In this document: positions 55,804 to 63,826 of the stretch, piece by piece
Position numbering within the stretch: position 1 is the stretch's first letter
Layout: each line of letters starts with the position of its first letter
Source: Rhodococcus sp. Leaf278
GTDB lineage: Bacteria; Actinomycetota; Actinomycetes; Mycobacteriales; Mycobacteriaceae
Assembly (NCBI RefSeq): GCF_001426085.1
Contig: NZ_LMRR01000004.1
Span: 196,466 to 260,465 of the forward strand
Reading direction: 5' to 3'
DNA: 64,000 nt
Translations under genes and position numbers: made by a program
Notes under the pieces: model-generated
The model's input: only the letters and a program-made list of their open reading frames with translations
Told to the model about the DNA's origin: nothing
Databases searched by the model: none

Positions 55804-58652
55804 GAGCGATCCTTGCTGGCGTCGAACCCTGGGGTGTCTCGGTGGACGAGGTCGAGGAACACGTCTTCGAGGCGAGTCGATTGCGAGAATCCGCGCACCG
55901 AGACCCCTCCGGTGACGAGTTCCCTGATCACGACGGCGGAGTCGGCGTCGGTCAGGTCGACGGTCACCGTTCCGTCGTCGACGATCACCGCGCCGTCGTG
56001 GCCGGAGGCGTCGAGCACCGACCGCGCGCGGGTGGCGTCGTCGACCCTGATCTCCGTTTGCCCGCCCGCTGCGGTCAGTTCGCGGACGGTGCCGGAACTG
56101 ATCACCGATCCGCGATTCATGACGACCACGTGGGTACAGGTCTGTTCGACCTCGGCGAGTAGGTGGCTCGACACCAGCACCGTTCGGCCGGTCTTCGCGT
56201 AGTTGATCAGCACGTCGCGCATCGTCCTGATCTGCGGTGGATCGAGTCCGTTGGTCGGTTCGTCGAGGACCATCAGATCCGGCAGCCCTAGCATGGCCTG
56301 GGCGATCGCGAGCCGCTGCCGCATGCCTTGGCTGTACGACTTGACCTTGCGTTCGATCGCGGTGCCGAGGTCTGCGATCTCGAGGGCTTCCTCGAGATGA
56401 GCGTCCTCGATCGGGCGGCCGGTCGCTTCCCAGTACAGCCGCAGATTCTGCGTTCCGGTCAGGTGGGGAAGGAATCCTGATCCCTCGACGAACGAGCCGA
56501 GTCTGGACAGCACCGGCGCGCCTGGAGTCACCTTGTGCCCGAAGACACGGATGTCACCGCCGGTGGGAGTGATCAGGCCCATCAGCATCCGTAGCGTGGT
56601 GGTCTTTCCGGCACCATTGGGCCCGAGGAGGCCCAGAACCTGGCCCTGCTTCACCTCGAAGCTGACACCGTCGACCGCGCGGAAGCCGTTGGAGTACGTC
56701 TTGGCCAGGTCGGTGATCACCAGGGGAGTGTCGATCAGACTCTCGTCCACTTCGGCGACCGCGCGGCGTCTGGTCCGTACGACTCCGGCCACGATTGCGC
56801 CGGCGACCGCGAACAGAACGACCCCGATGCCGACCAGCGGTGCCACCGGAACGGTGCTGTTGGCGCTCTCCTCGGCGGGGACGGTGGGCAGCGCAATGGT
56901 GTTGTCGGTCATGGCCACGCTGAACTGGGCCGGTTCGAGCGGAACGGCGTACGCCTGATCGGTGGTGGAGATGCTCAGTTCGAGGCGGTGACCCTGCTGC
57001 ACGATGTAGCTGATGCCAGGCAACGCAACTGTGACGTCGACGGGATCGATGCCCTGGGTGTCGGGTAGGCGGATGGCCGAGACCGCGCCCCCGGGAAGCG
57101 TTCTCGTGCCGTTCGGTGCCACGTCGTAGAGCTTCGCGAACAGCACGGCTTGATTCGGTGAGGCCAATGACGCCACTCGTAGGTTCACTCGAGGTGCACC
57201 GGTGATCGTCTCGGAGGATTCGACGGGATCGCTGGTGAATGTGGCCGACTGGCCCGGCAGATCCGCGGTCAGCGCTGCTCCGGCCCCGGTCGATCCGAGA
57301 GTCGAGAGCACCGAGCCCAATCCGGGAACCGACGAGATCGCCGACGGCGACGCGCCGGGTGGACGAATGATCGACTGGTTCTCGGCCCGGGGAGTGAACG
57401 TGACGGATTCGGTCCGGGTGGCGTCGGAGTCGGCCGTCAGTCCTGGGTAGTCGGGAGCCGTCATCCGGCGGTTGCGGTCGCCACCGCGTTCGTCGGCGGC
57501 CCGCTGAGTCGAGTAGACGAACGGGTTCGTACCGGTGGCAGAGTCGCTGTCGCGCAACGTCGTGTCGAAGAAGTCGGCGATGGCTCGATCGCTCGTGGCG
57601 TCCGTTCCGCCGGCATCGTGGCCGCCGTCGAACCAACGCACGGTCACGTTTCCACCGGCCGCCGCGATCTGACGCGCCGTCGCATCGGCCTGATCCAGTC
57701 CGAACAGTGTGTCCTGGGTGCCCTGCACCAGCAGAGTCGGTGCCGTGATGTTCGACGCCACCGCGACGGGTGAGTGTGCGGTCAGCAGATCGAGGAGCTG
57801 TTGGCTTGGGATCCCTGTCACCGCGGATTGCGTGTAGGCGTCGCAGAACTCGGGTGCGAACCTGCCGCATGCGGACGCGCCGTCACCGGCTCCCGATGTT
57901 TCGGTGCCGGCACCTTCACCGTCGCCGGGCGGCGTGCTCGCTGCGCCCGCTCCGAAGAACACACCGGCCCAGCCACGCTTGAGCACGCCGGGTCCGCCGT
58001 ACTCCGCCGCGGCAGGAGTGACCGTGTCGCGGAGGGCTTCTCGGCCCTGGGTGGAGGTGACGCCGTAGTTGGGGAACAGGGCCTGACCCAAGTCGTTCCA
58101 GGTGATCGCGGCGGCGATGGAATCGATGCGGGGGTCGGTGCCGCCTGCACTCAGTGCCAGCGCGCCGCCGTACGAACCGCCGGCGACTCCTATGTGCGGG
58201 TCGCCGGGAGCGTCGAGTTCCACTTCCGGTTGTTCGGCGAGCCAGTCGATGAGTCCGCGAGCGTCCGCGACCTCGCGATCGGGGTCGTTGATCGAGATCG
58301 AACCTGTGCTGTCGCCGAACCCGCGTGCGCTGTAGGCGAGGACGGTGTACCCGCGGGCCGCGAGGTCGCGTGCCTCACCGTCGACCGAGTCCTTGCTGCC
58401 GCCGAACCCGTGGGCGAGAAGCACCGTCGGCGCTGGTGTGAGCGCCGGGGCGTAGAGCCGTGCGTCGATGTCGACGGTGCCCGTCGACTCGGGGCTGTCC
58501 GGTAGCGTGATGCGCGCATCACGAGTGGATGTGTCGGCGCTCGAATCCTGGGGGAGGAGTACGAATGCGAGAGCGGCTACCGCCAGAACTGCAATCACAG
58601 CGGCACCGACAGTCATGGCCCGTCTCGACAGTGGCGGGCGGGGAATCGGCAT
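55800..58652 (-). CDS. Extracytoplasmic alpha/beta hydrolase fused to an ABC ATPase
   Basis: A 950-residue fusion. Residues 1-11 are cytosolic, 12-34 a membrane segment, then an outside alpha/beta hydrolase (LLAHGFGGSKDS; nucleophile S160 in GVAGGSYGG; Asp near 312 in GTQDTLFGLD; His near 344 in FDGGHDAGG), then a PepX C-terminal-like beta domain (about 430-590), a second membrane segment (about 600-623), and an ABC ATPase (GLLGPNGAGKTTTLRML, YSQGMRQRLAIAQAML, LMVLDEPTNGLDP). The hydrolase resembles X-Pro dipeptidyl-peptidase/cocaine-esterase (S15) enzymes. ATG at 58652 is used (TTG at 58661 is the first in frame). It overlaps the permease by 4 nt. Confidence 0.9.
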   Translation of the reverse strand: MPIPRPPLSRRAMTVGAAVIAVLAVAALAFVLLPQDSSADTSTRDARITLPDSPESTGTVDIDARLYAPALTPAPTVLLAHGFGGSKDSVDGEARDLAARGYTVLAYSARGFGDSTGSISINDPDREVADARGLIDWLAEQPEVELDAPGDPHIGVAGGSYGGALALSAGGTDPRIDSIAAAITWNDLGQALFPNYGVTSTQGREALRDTVTPAAAEYGGPGVLKRGWAGVFFGAGAASTPPGDGEGAGTETSGAGDGASACGRFAPEFCDAYTQSAVTGIPSQQLLDLLTAHSPVAVASNITAPTLLVQGTQDTLFGLDQADATARQIAAAGGNVTVRWFDGGHDAGGTDATSDRAIADFFDTTLRDSDSATGTNPFVYSTQRAADERGGDRNRRMTAPDYPGLTADSDATRTESVTFTPRAENQSIIRPPGASPSAISSVPGLGSVLSTLGSTGAGAALTADLPGQSATFTSDPVESSETITGAPRVNLRVASLASPNQAVLFAKLYDVAPNGTRTLPGGAVSAIRLPDTQGIDPVDVTVALPGISYIVQQGHRLELSISTTDQAYAVPLEPAQFSVAMTDNTIALPTVPAEESANSTVPVAPLVGIGVVLFAVAGAIVAGVVRTRRRAVAEVDESLIDTPLVITDLAKTYSNGFRAVDGVSFEVKQGQVLGLLGPNGAGKTTTLRMLMGLITPTGGDIRVFGHKVTPGAPVLSRLGSFVEGSGFLPHLTGTQNLRLYWEATGRPIEDAHLEEALEIADLGTAIERKVKSYSQGMRQRLAIAQAMLGLPDLMVLDEPTNGLDPPQIRTMRDVLINYAKTGRTVLVSSHLLAEVEQTCTHVVVMNRGSVISSGTVRELTAAGGQTEIRVDDATRARSVLDASGHDGAVIVDDGTVTVDLTDADSAVVIRELVTGGVSVRGFSQSTRLEDVFLDLVHRDTPGFDASKDRS

Positions 58653-58798
58653 GCAAACCAATGTATGTGAGTGGCGCGGATCGTGTTGTTCCCCAACTTC
58701 ACGTGCCGATCGGCCGGTTCCGGCTAATGTCAGCGAATCAGTCCCCGGACCACGTCTTTCGGTTCTGTGACTTGCCCCAATCGAGTTCGACCAGAAGT

Positions 58799-58816
58799 GT
58801 CACATCTGTGTGTGAC
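58799..58816. promoter_or_regulatory. Inverted repeat GTCACA-N6-TGTGAC before usp
   Basis: A perfect 6-bp-arm repeat ending 18 nt before the ATG. The arms face the opposite way from the CRP/GlxR consensus TGTGA-N6-TCACA, so it is not a standard cAMP-receptor site. Confidence 0.4.
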
Positions 58817-58834
58817 CGACAAATGGAGGAATGA

Positions 58835-59287
58835 ATGAGCGCCTACCGCACCGTCGTCGTCGGGACCGATGGCTCCGAATCGTCACTGCGGGCAGTGGAG
58901 AAGGCCGCGGCTCTGGCGGGAGACGCCGATGCCACCCTGGTTATCGCTTGCGCGTACTACCCGGCCGATCCGAAGGACACGTCCGCTGCCGCCGATGCAC
59001 TGCGCGAGGACGCCTACCAGATCACCGGATCGGCACCGACGCGGGAGATTCTGCGCACTGCGCGTGAGCACGCCACCAAGGCCGGTGCGAAGAACATCGA
59101 GGAGAAGGCGATCGTCGGTTCTCCCGTCGAGTCGCTGCTGGCGCTCGTGGACGAGGTGAAGGGCGATCTGCTCGTCGTCGGCAACCGCGGACTGAACTCG
59201 TTGACCGGGCGCCTGTTGGGTTCGGTTCCGTCGGACGCCGCTCGCAAGTCCACCTGCGATGTCCTGATCGTGCACACCGTCCGCTGA
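58835..59287 (+). CDS. Universal stress protein
   Basis: A 150-residue single-domain Usp. The ATP/nucleotide-binding pattern is VVVGTDGSESSLRAV at the start and VVGNRGLNSLTGRLLGSVPSDAAR-like G-2x-G-9x-G-S near the end. From memory the position after uvrB matches M. tuberculosis Rv1636, a cAMP-binding Usp, so cAMP binding is possible. GGAGGA lies 4 nt before the ATG. An inverted repeat and a strong terminator flank it. Confidence 0.92.
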   Translation: MSAYRTVVVGTDGSESSLRAVEKAAALAGDADATLVIACAYYPADPKDTSAAADALREDAYQITGSAPTREILRTAREHATKAGAKNIEEKAIVGSPVESLLALVDEVKGDLLVVGNRGLNSLTGRLLGSVPSDAARKSTCDVLIVHTVR

Positions 59288-59298
59288 TTTCGGCCTGA

Positions 59299-59349
59299 AC
59301 ACATCAGCGGCCCGGTTCGTCGAATCGACGGAGCGGGCCGCTGATGTGT
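59299..59349. terminator. Bidirectional terminator between usp and the helicase gene
   Basis: A 16-bp stem (59299-59314 with 59334-59349) encloses an inner hairpin CGTCGA/TCGACG. It sits between the convergent usp and helR genes, 8 nt from the helicase stop. Confidence 0.75.
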
Positions 59350-59357
59350 GCGTGTCT

Positions 59358-61679
59358 CTAGGCTTCCGGCTCGAAAGGCTGCAACGCCGAGAGTTCCTTC
59401 GGCAACGCGTCGGCGTGCACCACGCCGAGTCTCTGGGTGGCTCGGGTCAGTGCCACGTAGAGGTCGTTCATTCCCTTGGCCGACTCGGCCACGATGGCAC
59501 TCGGCTCGACGATGAGAACCGAGTCGAACTCGAGCCCTTTCGCGTCCTTGACCGAGGACACGGTCACCACGTCCGATGCCAGATGTCGGAAGTCCGAGAC
59601 GCGACCGGCCGGAACGAGCACTGCGCTCAGTCCAGGTCGCGGGTGCTCTGCGACTCGCTTCTCCACTGCGGAGAACACGTCTGCCTCCAGCACCTGTTGC
59701 GCCCACGGTCTGACGCCGGTGCTGCGGATGGAACGGGGCTCGGACTGCTCGGGATCGATCGCGGCCAGCACGTCGTGCGCCACCACCATGATCTCCGACG
59801 GCGTCCGGTAGTTGACCGTCAGTTCGGTCCGCTTCCAGCGCTGTGCCACATAGGGTTCGAGTACCGAACTCCAGGAGGACGTTCCGGCGGGATCGCCGGT
59901 CTGTGCAGTATCACCCACCAGTGTCATCCACCGATTCGGTATGCGTCGCATCACCATTCGCCACGCCATGGTCGACAGCTCCTGAGCCTCGTCGACTATC
60001 ACGTGCCCGTAAGTCCAGGTTCGGTCGCCGGCTGCCCGTTCGGCGGTGGTGAGGCGTTGACCCGAATTCTGTCGCCGCGCAAGCTGATCGGCATCGATCA
60101 AGTCGTAGGCCATCAGAATCTCCGGATCGAGTTCGTCCTCGAGGTCCTGTGGTGCCGAGCCGGTCAGGATGTCCAGAGCGCCCTGGGCATCGGCGATCTG
60201 GCCACGCCACTGACGTTGAGCCTGCTCACGCTCGGCCGCATCGTCCACGCCGAGCAACTCGGCCAACTCGTCGAGCAGGGGAGCGTCGGCCGCGGAGAAA
60301 CCCCGACCCGCACGGAGAAGCGAGGCGCGCTCGTCCGCGTCCAGTTCCGGTGCGGCCGAGGCGATCTTTTCGGGCGAGGCGAACAGGTCGTGGAGAACCT
60401 GTTGGGGAGACAGGTCCGGCCACAGTTCGTCGACAGCGGCCATGACGTCGTGGTCTTCGCGCATCTCGTCGCGCATGTCAGCGATGTCGTCTGCGCTGAG
60501 CAGGCTGGATCCGTCGACCAGGTTCTGGCCCAACTTCGCTGCCAGTTGATTGGCCAGTTGGTCGATCACCGATGATACGAACAACGGCCGAGCGAGGTTG
60601 TGCGGTCGACGCGACGATCGGGCGCGTCCGCGGGCTCGGGTGACGATCTTGCGGTCGAGGGTGATGTCGTAGGTGTCGAATGTCAGCCGACGCGGCTGTG
60701 CAGGAACTTCCTGCCGGTCGCGTACCGCTCGGGTCAGTACCTCGACCATCGACAATCTGCCCTTGACCTCGGTGGCCAGGGCCGAATCCTCGCGTCGCGC
60801 ACGGACTCCCGGGTAGAGGTCACCGATCGTGGACAACAGCACACCCGTCTCGCCGAGCGAGGGCAGCACCTGTCCGATGTAGTCGAGGAACGTCGCGTTG
60901 GGTCCGATGATGAGCACGCCGCTCTTGCCCAGCTGCTGACGGTAGGTGTAGAGCAGGTACGCGGCGCGGTGCAGCGCGACGGCGGTCTTACCTGTGCCCG
61001 GCCCGCCCTGAACGACCAGCACACTGCGATGTTGCGACCGGATGATCGCGTCCTGCTCGCTCTGGATCGTTTCCACGATGTCGTTCATCTGGCCGGTACG
61101 CGCAGCATCCAAGGCCGAGAGCAACGCACCTTCGCTTGCGACTCCGCCTGCTACGGCAGCATCGCTCGACGTTCGAGCAGATTTCAGGTCCAGGAATTCG
61201 TCGGCGATCGACGTCACGCGGCGGCCACGGGTGCGAATGTGCCTGCGTCGCAACACGTTTTCCGGTGCGGCCGGCGTTGCCAGGTAGAACGGCCGGGCCA
61301 TGGGTGCCCGCCAGTCCAGCAGCAGTGTTTCGTAGTCGTTCTTGTCGTCGAGGATTCCGACGCGGCCGATGTAGCGTTCGGGACGGTCGTCGACCTTGGG
61401 ATCGAGAGAATCCGGATCGAGGTCGATGCGTCCGAAGCACAACCCGTTCTCCGCGGCGTCGTATTTGGCGATGTCTTCGGTGTACATCTGGTTGAACGAT
61501 TCGCGTTCGCTTCGCGCCTGCGGTGTTCCGCCGGTCTCCAACAGCACGGCCCGCAGTCGGTTCGCCGCGTATTCGCGCAACGCGTCGAGCTGCGTATACA
61601 GCCTCGTCAGATGCGCTTGCTCGAAGTCTTCTTCGATCGGCATGTCGGAGCCGTTCGATGTGTGGCCGTCGTCCGGCAA
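59358..61679 (-). CDS. helR: HelR/HelD-like RNA-polymerase-recycling ATPase
   Basis: A 773-residue superfamily 1-like ATPase. The N terminus has an extended helical region (HLTRLYTQLDALREYAANRL), then the ATPase core: Walker A VQGGPGTGKTAVALHRAAYL (K231), Walker B HVIVDEAQELS, motif III MTLVGDTAQTGDP, and motif VI LYVALTRATQRL. It fits the actinobacterial HelD class that binds RNA polymerase and releases stalled complexes; relatives called HelR can protect against rifamycins. TTG at 61679 is preferred because GAGGAG lies 5 nt upstream; ATG at 61643 is the alternative. A perfect palindrome overlaps the likely -10. Confidence 0.9.
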   Translation of the reverse strand: MPDDGHTSNGSDMPIEEDFEQAHLTRLYTQLDALREYAANRLRAVLLETGGTPQARSERESFNQMYTEDIAKYDAAENGLCFGRIDLDPDSLDPKVDDRPERYIGRVGILDDKNDYETLLLDWRAPMARPFYLATPAAPENVLRRRHIRTRGRRVTSIADEFLDLKSARTSSDAAVAGGVASEGALLSALDAARTGQMNDIVETIQSEQDAIIRSQHRSVLVVQGGPGTGKTAVALHRAAYLLYTYRQQLGKSGVLIIGPNATFLDYIGQVLPSLGETGVLLSTIGDLYPGVRARREDSALATEVKGRLSMVEVLTRAVRDRQEVPAQPRRLTFDTYDITLDRKIVTRARGRARSSRRPHNLARPLFVSSVIDQLANQLAAKLGQNLVDGSSLLSADDIADMRDEMREDHDVMAAVDELWPDLSPQQVLHDLFASPEKIASAAPELDADERASLLRAGRGFSAADAPLLDELAELLGVDDAAEREQAQRQWRGQIADAQGALDILTGSAPQDLEDELDPEILMAYDLIDADQLARRQNSGQRLTTAERAAGDRTWTYGHVIVDEAQELSTMAWRMVMRRIPNRWMTLVGDTAQTGDPAGTSSWSSVLEPYVAQRWKRTELTVNYRTPSEIMVVAHDVLAAIDPEQSEPRSIRSTGVRPWAQQVLEADVFSAVEKRVAEHPRPGLSAVLVPAGRVSDFRHLASDVVTVSSVKDAKGLEFDSVLIVEPSAIVAESAKGMNDLYVALTRATQRLGVVHADALPKELSALQPFEPEA

Positions 61680-61701
61680 AGGGTCTCCTCGGGAGTTCGG
61701 C

Positions 61702-61722
61702 CGAGGCGAAGATATCGCCTCG
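61702..61722. promoter_or_regulatory. Palindrome CGAGGCGA-N5-TCGCCTCG over the helR -10
   Basis: Perfect 8-bp arms 61702-61709 and 61715-61722. On the minus strand the spacer region provides TATCTT (61709-61714) as a -10 with a weak TGCTCT 17 nt upstream, so a protein bound here would block initiation. Confidence 0.55.
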
Positions 61723-61745
61723 AAATAAGCCAGAGCAGTCTACGC

Positions 61746-61798
61746 CGCACAACGGCCCCGCCGCAGAACCGCTGGTTCCGGGGCAGGGCCGCTGTGCG
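61746..61798 (-). terminator. Terminator-like compound hairpin downstream of the DoxX gene
   Basis: CGCACA/TGTGCG (61746-61751 with 61793-61798) and CGGCCC/GGGCCG arms enclose an inner AACC-GCT-GGTT hairpin, between the DoxX stop and the helR promoter on the same strand. There is no clear U-run. Confidence 0.5.
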
Positions 61799-61827
61799 CG
61801 AACGTGCGTTCGTTCTCTCGGCGAGGA

Positions 61828-63018
61828 CTACTTGGCGTACTGCTGGATCTTCTTGTCCAGGTTCTTCTGAGCCTTGGCGACTCGCTTCTCGAGCTTGGCG
61901 CGAGCCTGCTCGGTCACCTTCTCGAGCTCCTTGCTCTGCTTCTCGGCGCGCTTGCGAGCGCGCTTGCCGAGTGTCTCCACCCGATCGGACGCCAGATCGG
62001 CCCACGTGACTCCACGCTTCTGCGCCTCGTCGGCGAGGACGGAGCCCTTCTCGGAAGCCAGGTCGGCGAGCTTGGATGCCCGCTTCTGTGCAACGCCTGC
62101 CAGCTCGACGCGACGATCGGCGGCGACGTCGACGAGCTTCGAGCCGCGCTTCTGCGCCAGCTCGGCCAGGTCGGTTCCGCGATGCGCTGCCTTGTCGGCC
62201 AACTTGGATCCGCGCTTCTGGGCTTCGTCGGCCAAGTCGCTGCCGCGGTCGGCGGCGAGTTCGGCCAGTTTGGATCCGCGCTTCTGCGCTTCTTCGGCCA
62301 GTTCGGAACCCTTGTCGGCTGCGATGTGGGCCCAACGGTTCAGAGCCGGCTGAGCGACGTCGGCCAGCTCCGAGCCCTTCTCGGTGGCGATGTCGGCGAG
62401 CTTGGCCAACTTCGGCTGGGCTGCATCGGCGAACTTGGCAAGTTTGGGCTGAGCTGCATCGGCGAGATCGGCACTGCGGCTCGCAGCGATGGATGCGATT
62501 TCCTTGACACGCTCGCCGGCGTCGTGGGTGGTGTGCCCGGGCAGCGCCGAGACAACCGACTCCTGCGCGCGACGGGCTGCCCGACGGCTACGCCATGCCA
62601 CGGACGGCTTGCCCTCGGTGTCGACGGCCGCAATGAGGAGTCCGCCGAGGAGGCTCAGGTTCTTGAAGAAGTGGATGCGCTGTGCAGCCTTGGTCTCCGG
62701 GTCGGTTTCGTTCCAGAAGGCATGACCGGCCAGCGTCGTCGGAACGAGGCTTCCGGCCAACGCGATCGATGCGATGCGCGGTGCCTTGCCGGTTGCCAAC
62801 AGAATGCCGCCCGCAACCTGGATGCCGCCGTTGATACGAACAAGCGTCTCCGGGTCCTCGGGCACATTCGCGGTGACCTCGTTCGGCAGTGCGTCCTTGC
62901 CCTGCTCGATCAGTGGAGTGGCGACCTTCGCCTTGCCACTGGGGTTACGGAGTGCGTCGACGCCCCCGGCGATGAAGATCGTAGACATCAACGGACGGGC
63001 GATACGGCGGACCAGCAT
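61828..63018 (-). CDS. DoxX-family membrane protein with a long 11-residue-repeat helical tail
   Basis: A 396-residue protein. Residues 1-135 are a DoxX-like membrane domain (RRIARPLMSTIFIAGGVDALRNP near the start; segments about 66-76 and 84-100 and 118-131). Residues 189-386 consist of eighteen consecutive 11-residue units of the type AQKRGSKLADL / AADRGSDLADE, ending in a Lys-rich stretch. The repeat is a charged amphipathic helix like LEA proteins or apolipoproteins. AGGAGG lies 7 nt before the ATG. Function is unknown; DoxX relatives have redox and stress roles. Confidence 0.9.
   Translation of the reverse strand: MLVRRIARPLMSTIFIAGGVDALRNPSGKAKVATPLIEQGKDALPNEVTANVPEDPETLVRINGGIQVAGGILLATGKAPRIASIALAGSLVPTTLAGHAFWNETDPETKAAQRIHFFKNLSLLGGLLIAAVDTEGKPSVAWRSRRAARRAQESVVSALPGHTTHDAGERVKEIASIAASRSADLADAAQPKLAKFADAAQPKLAKLADIATEKGSELADVAQPALNRWAHIAADKGSELAEEAQKRGSKLAELAADRGSDLADEAQKRGSKLADKAAHRGTDLAELAQKRGSKLVDVAADRRVELAGVAQKRASKLADLASEKGSVLADEAQKRGVTWADLASDRVETLGKRARKRAEKQSKELEKVTEQARAKLEKRVAKAQKNLDKKIQQYAK
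61861..62454 (-). repeat. Coding 33-bp repeats (18 hendecads) of the DoxX protein
   Basis: 594 nt coding for 18 tandem 11-residue units (residues 189-386). The DNA shows 33-bp periodicity; the units are imperfect and there is no spacer structure, so it is not a CRISPR array. Confidence 0.9.
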
Positions 63019-63070
63019 TGACAGCCTCCTGCGTAGTTTCTCGTGTCTTCGGCGTTAGGACATCGCACAT

Positions 63071-63121
63071 CGGTCGGTGAAACCAACCGGGGTGCGTCCT
63101 TTTGTCACACTATTCATACCC
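63071..63121 (-). promoter_or_regulatory. Putative promoter and leader hairpin of the DoxX gene
   Basis: On the minus strand GGGTAT (63116-63121) lies about 98 nt before the ATG and resembles a stress-sigma -10; the -35 is unclear. Between them CGGTTGGT-TTC-ACCGACCG (63071-63089) forms an 8-bp hairpin with one G-U pair. Confidence 0.3.
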
Positions 63122-63151
63122 CGTGTTCGACGGTCTCAAGCGCGCCGATCG

Positions 63152-63826
63152 TCACCAGCCCCGTTCGCGCCATTCGGCCAGGTGAGGGCGCTCGGCACCG
63201 AGTGTGGTGTCCTTTCCGTGGCCCGGGTAGACCACGGTGTCGTCGCCGAATCGGTCGAACAGTTTTGCCGTGACGTCGTCGAGAAGGTGGGTGAAATCCT
63301 CGGGGCTTCCAGTTTTTCCGACGCCCCCGGGGAACAGTGAATCTCCGGTGAAGAGGTGGGTGCGGGTGCCGTCGGTGTCGGTCAGCGCGAGTGCGATCGA
63401 ACCGGGAGTGTGTCCGGTCAGGTGCACCACGTCGAACGTGAGCTCTCCCACCGTCACCGTGTCCTCATCGGCCAGCAGGCGGTCCGGAGCGACCGGCAGC
63501 GGTTCGGCGTCGAGAGCGTGGGCGGCCGTCGGCGACTCGGTACCGCCCGCGATGTCTGCCAGCGCCTGCCAGTGGTCTGCGTGCTGATGCGTCGTCACGA
63601 TGAGCGAGAGCGTCGGAGCGTTCTCGTCGATGAGCAGAGAGATGCGTTCGGCCTCGTTGGCGGCGTCGATCAGCACCGAATGACCCGTTGCGGAACAGAC
63701 GACCAGGTAGGTGTTGTTGTCCATGGGGCCGACCGACATCTTCGTGATCGTCGCGCCGGGAATCGTGCGCCGCTGCGGCTGCGAACCCTGAGAGACGACG
63801 CCGGTGTAGTTGTCGTCGATGACCAT
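63152..63826 (-). CDS. Metallo-beta-lactamase-fold hydrolase
   Basis: A 224-residue hydrolase with metal ligands in TTHQHADH (HxHxDH), a distal His in HLTGHTPGS, Asp in LFTGDSLFPGG and a final His in VYPGHGKDT. It resembles glyoxalase II and related thioester hydrolases; from memory its place after usp matches Rv1637c. The frame is open to GTG 63952, but MVIDDNYTGVV at ATG 63826 gives a family-like start, with 63841 as an alternative. The likely physiological substrate is unknown. Confidence 0.85.
   Translation of the reverse strand: MVIDDNYTGVVSQGSQPQRRTIPGATITKMSVGPMDNNTYLVVCSATGHSVLIDAANEAERISLLIDENAPTLSLIVTTHQHADHWQALADIAGGTESPTAAHALDAEPLPVAPDRLLADEDTVTVGELTFDVVHLTGHTPGSIALALTDTDGTRTHLFTGDSLFPGGVGKTGSPEDFTHLLDDVTAKLFDRFGDDTVVYPGHGKDTTLGAERPHLAEWRERGW

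Noticed and set aside
58799-58816. cAMP-receptor (CRP/GlxR) binding site
   Set aside because: The arms are in reverse order compared with TGTGA-N6-TCACA.
61861-62454. Possible CRISPR or satellite array
   Set aside because: 33-bp periodicity is in frame and codes for 11-residue helix units; there are no unique spacers.
61804-63021. 405-codon plus-strand repetitive frame opposite the DoxX gene
   Set aside because: Its repeats are only the complement of the hendecad codons; the minus-strand gene has a good ribosome site and a membrane domain.
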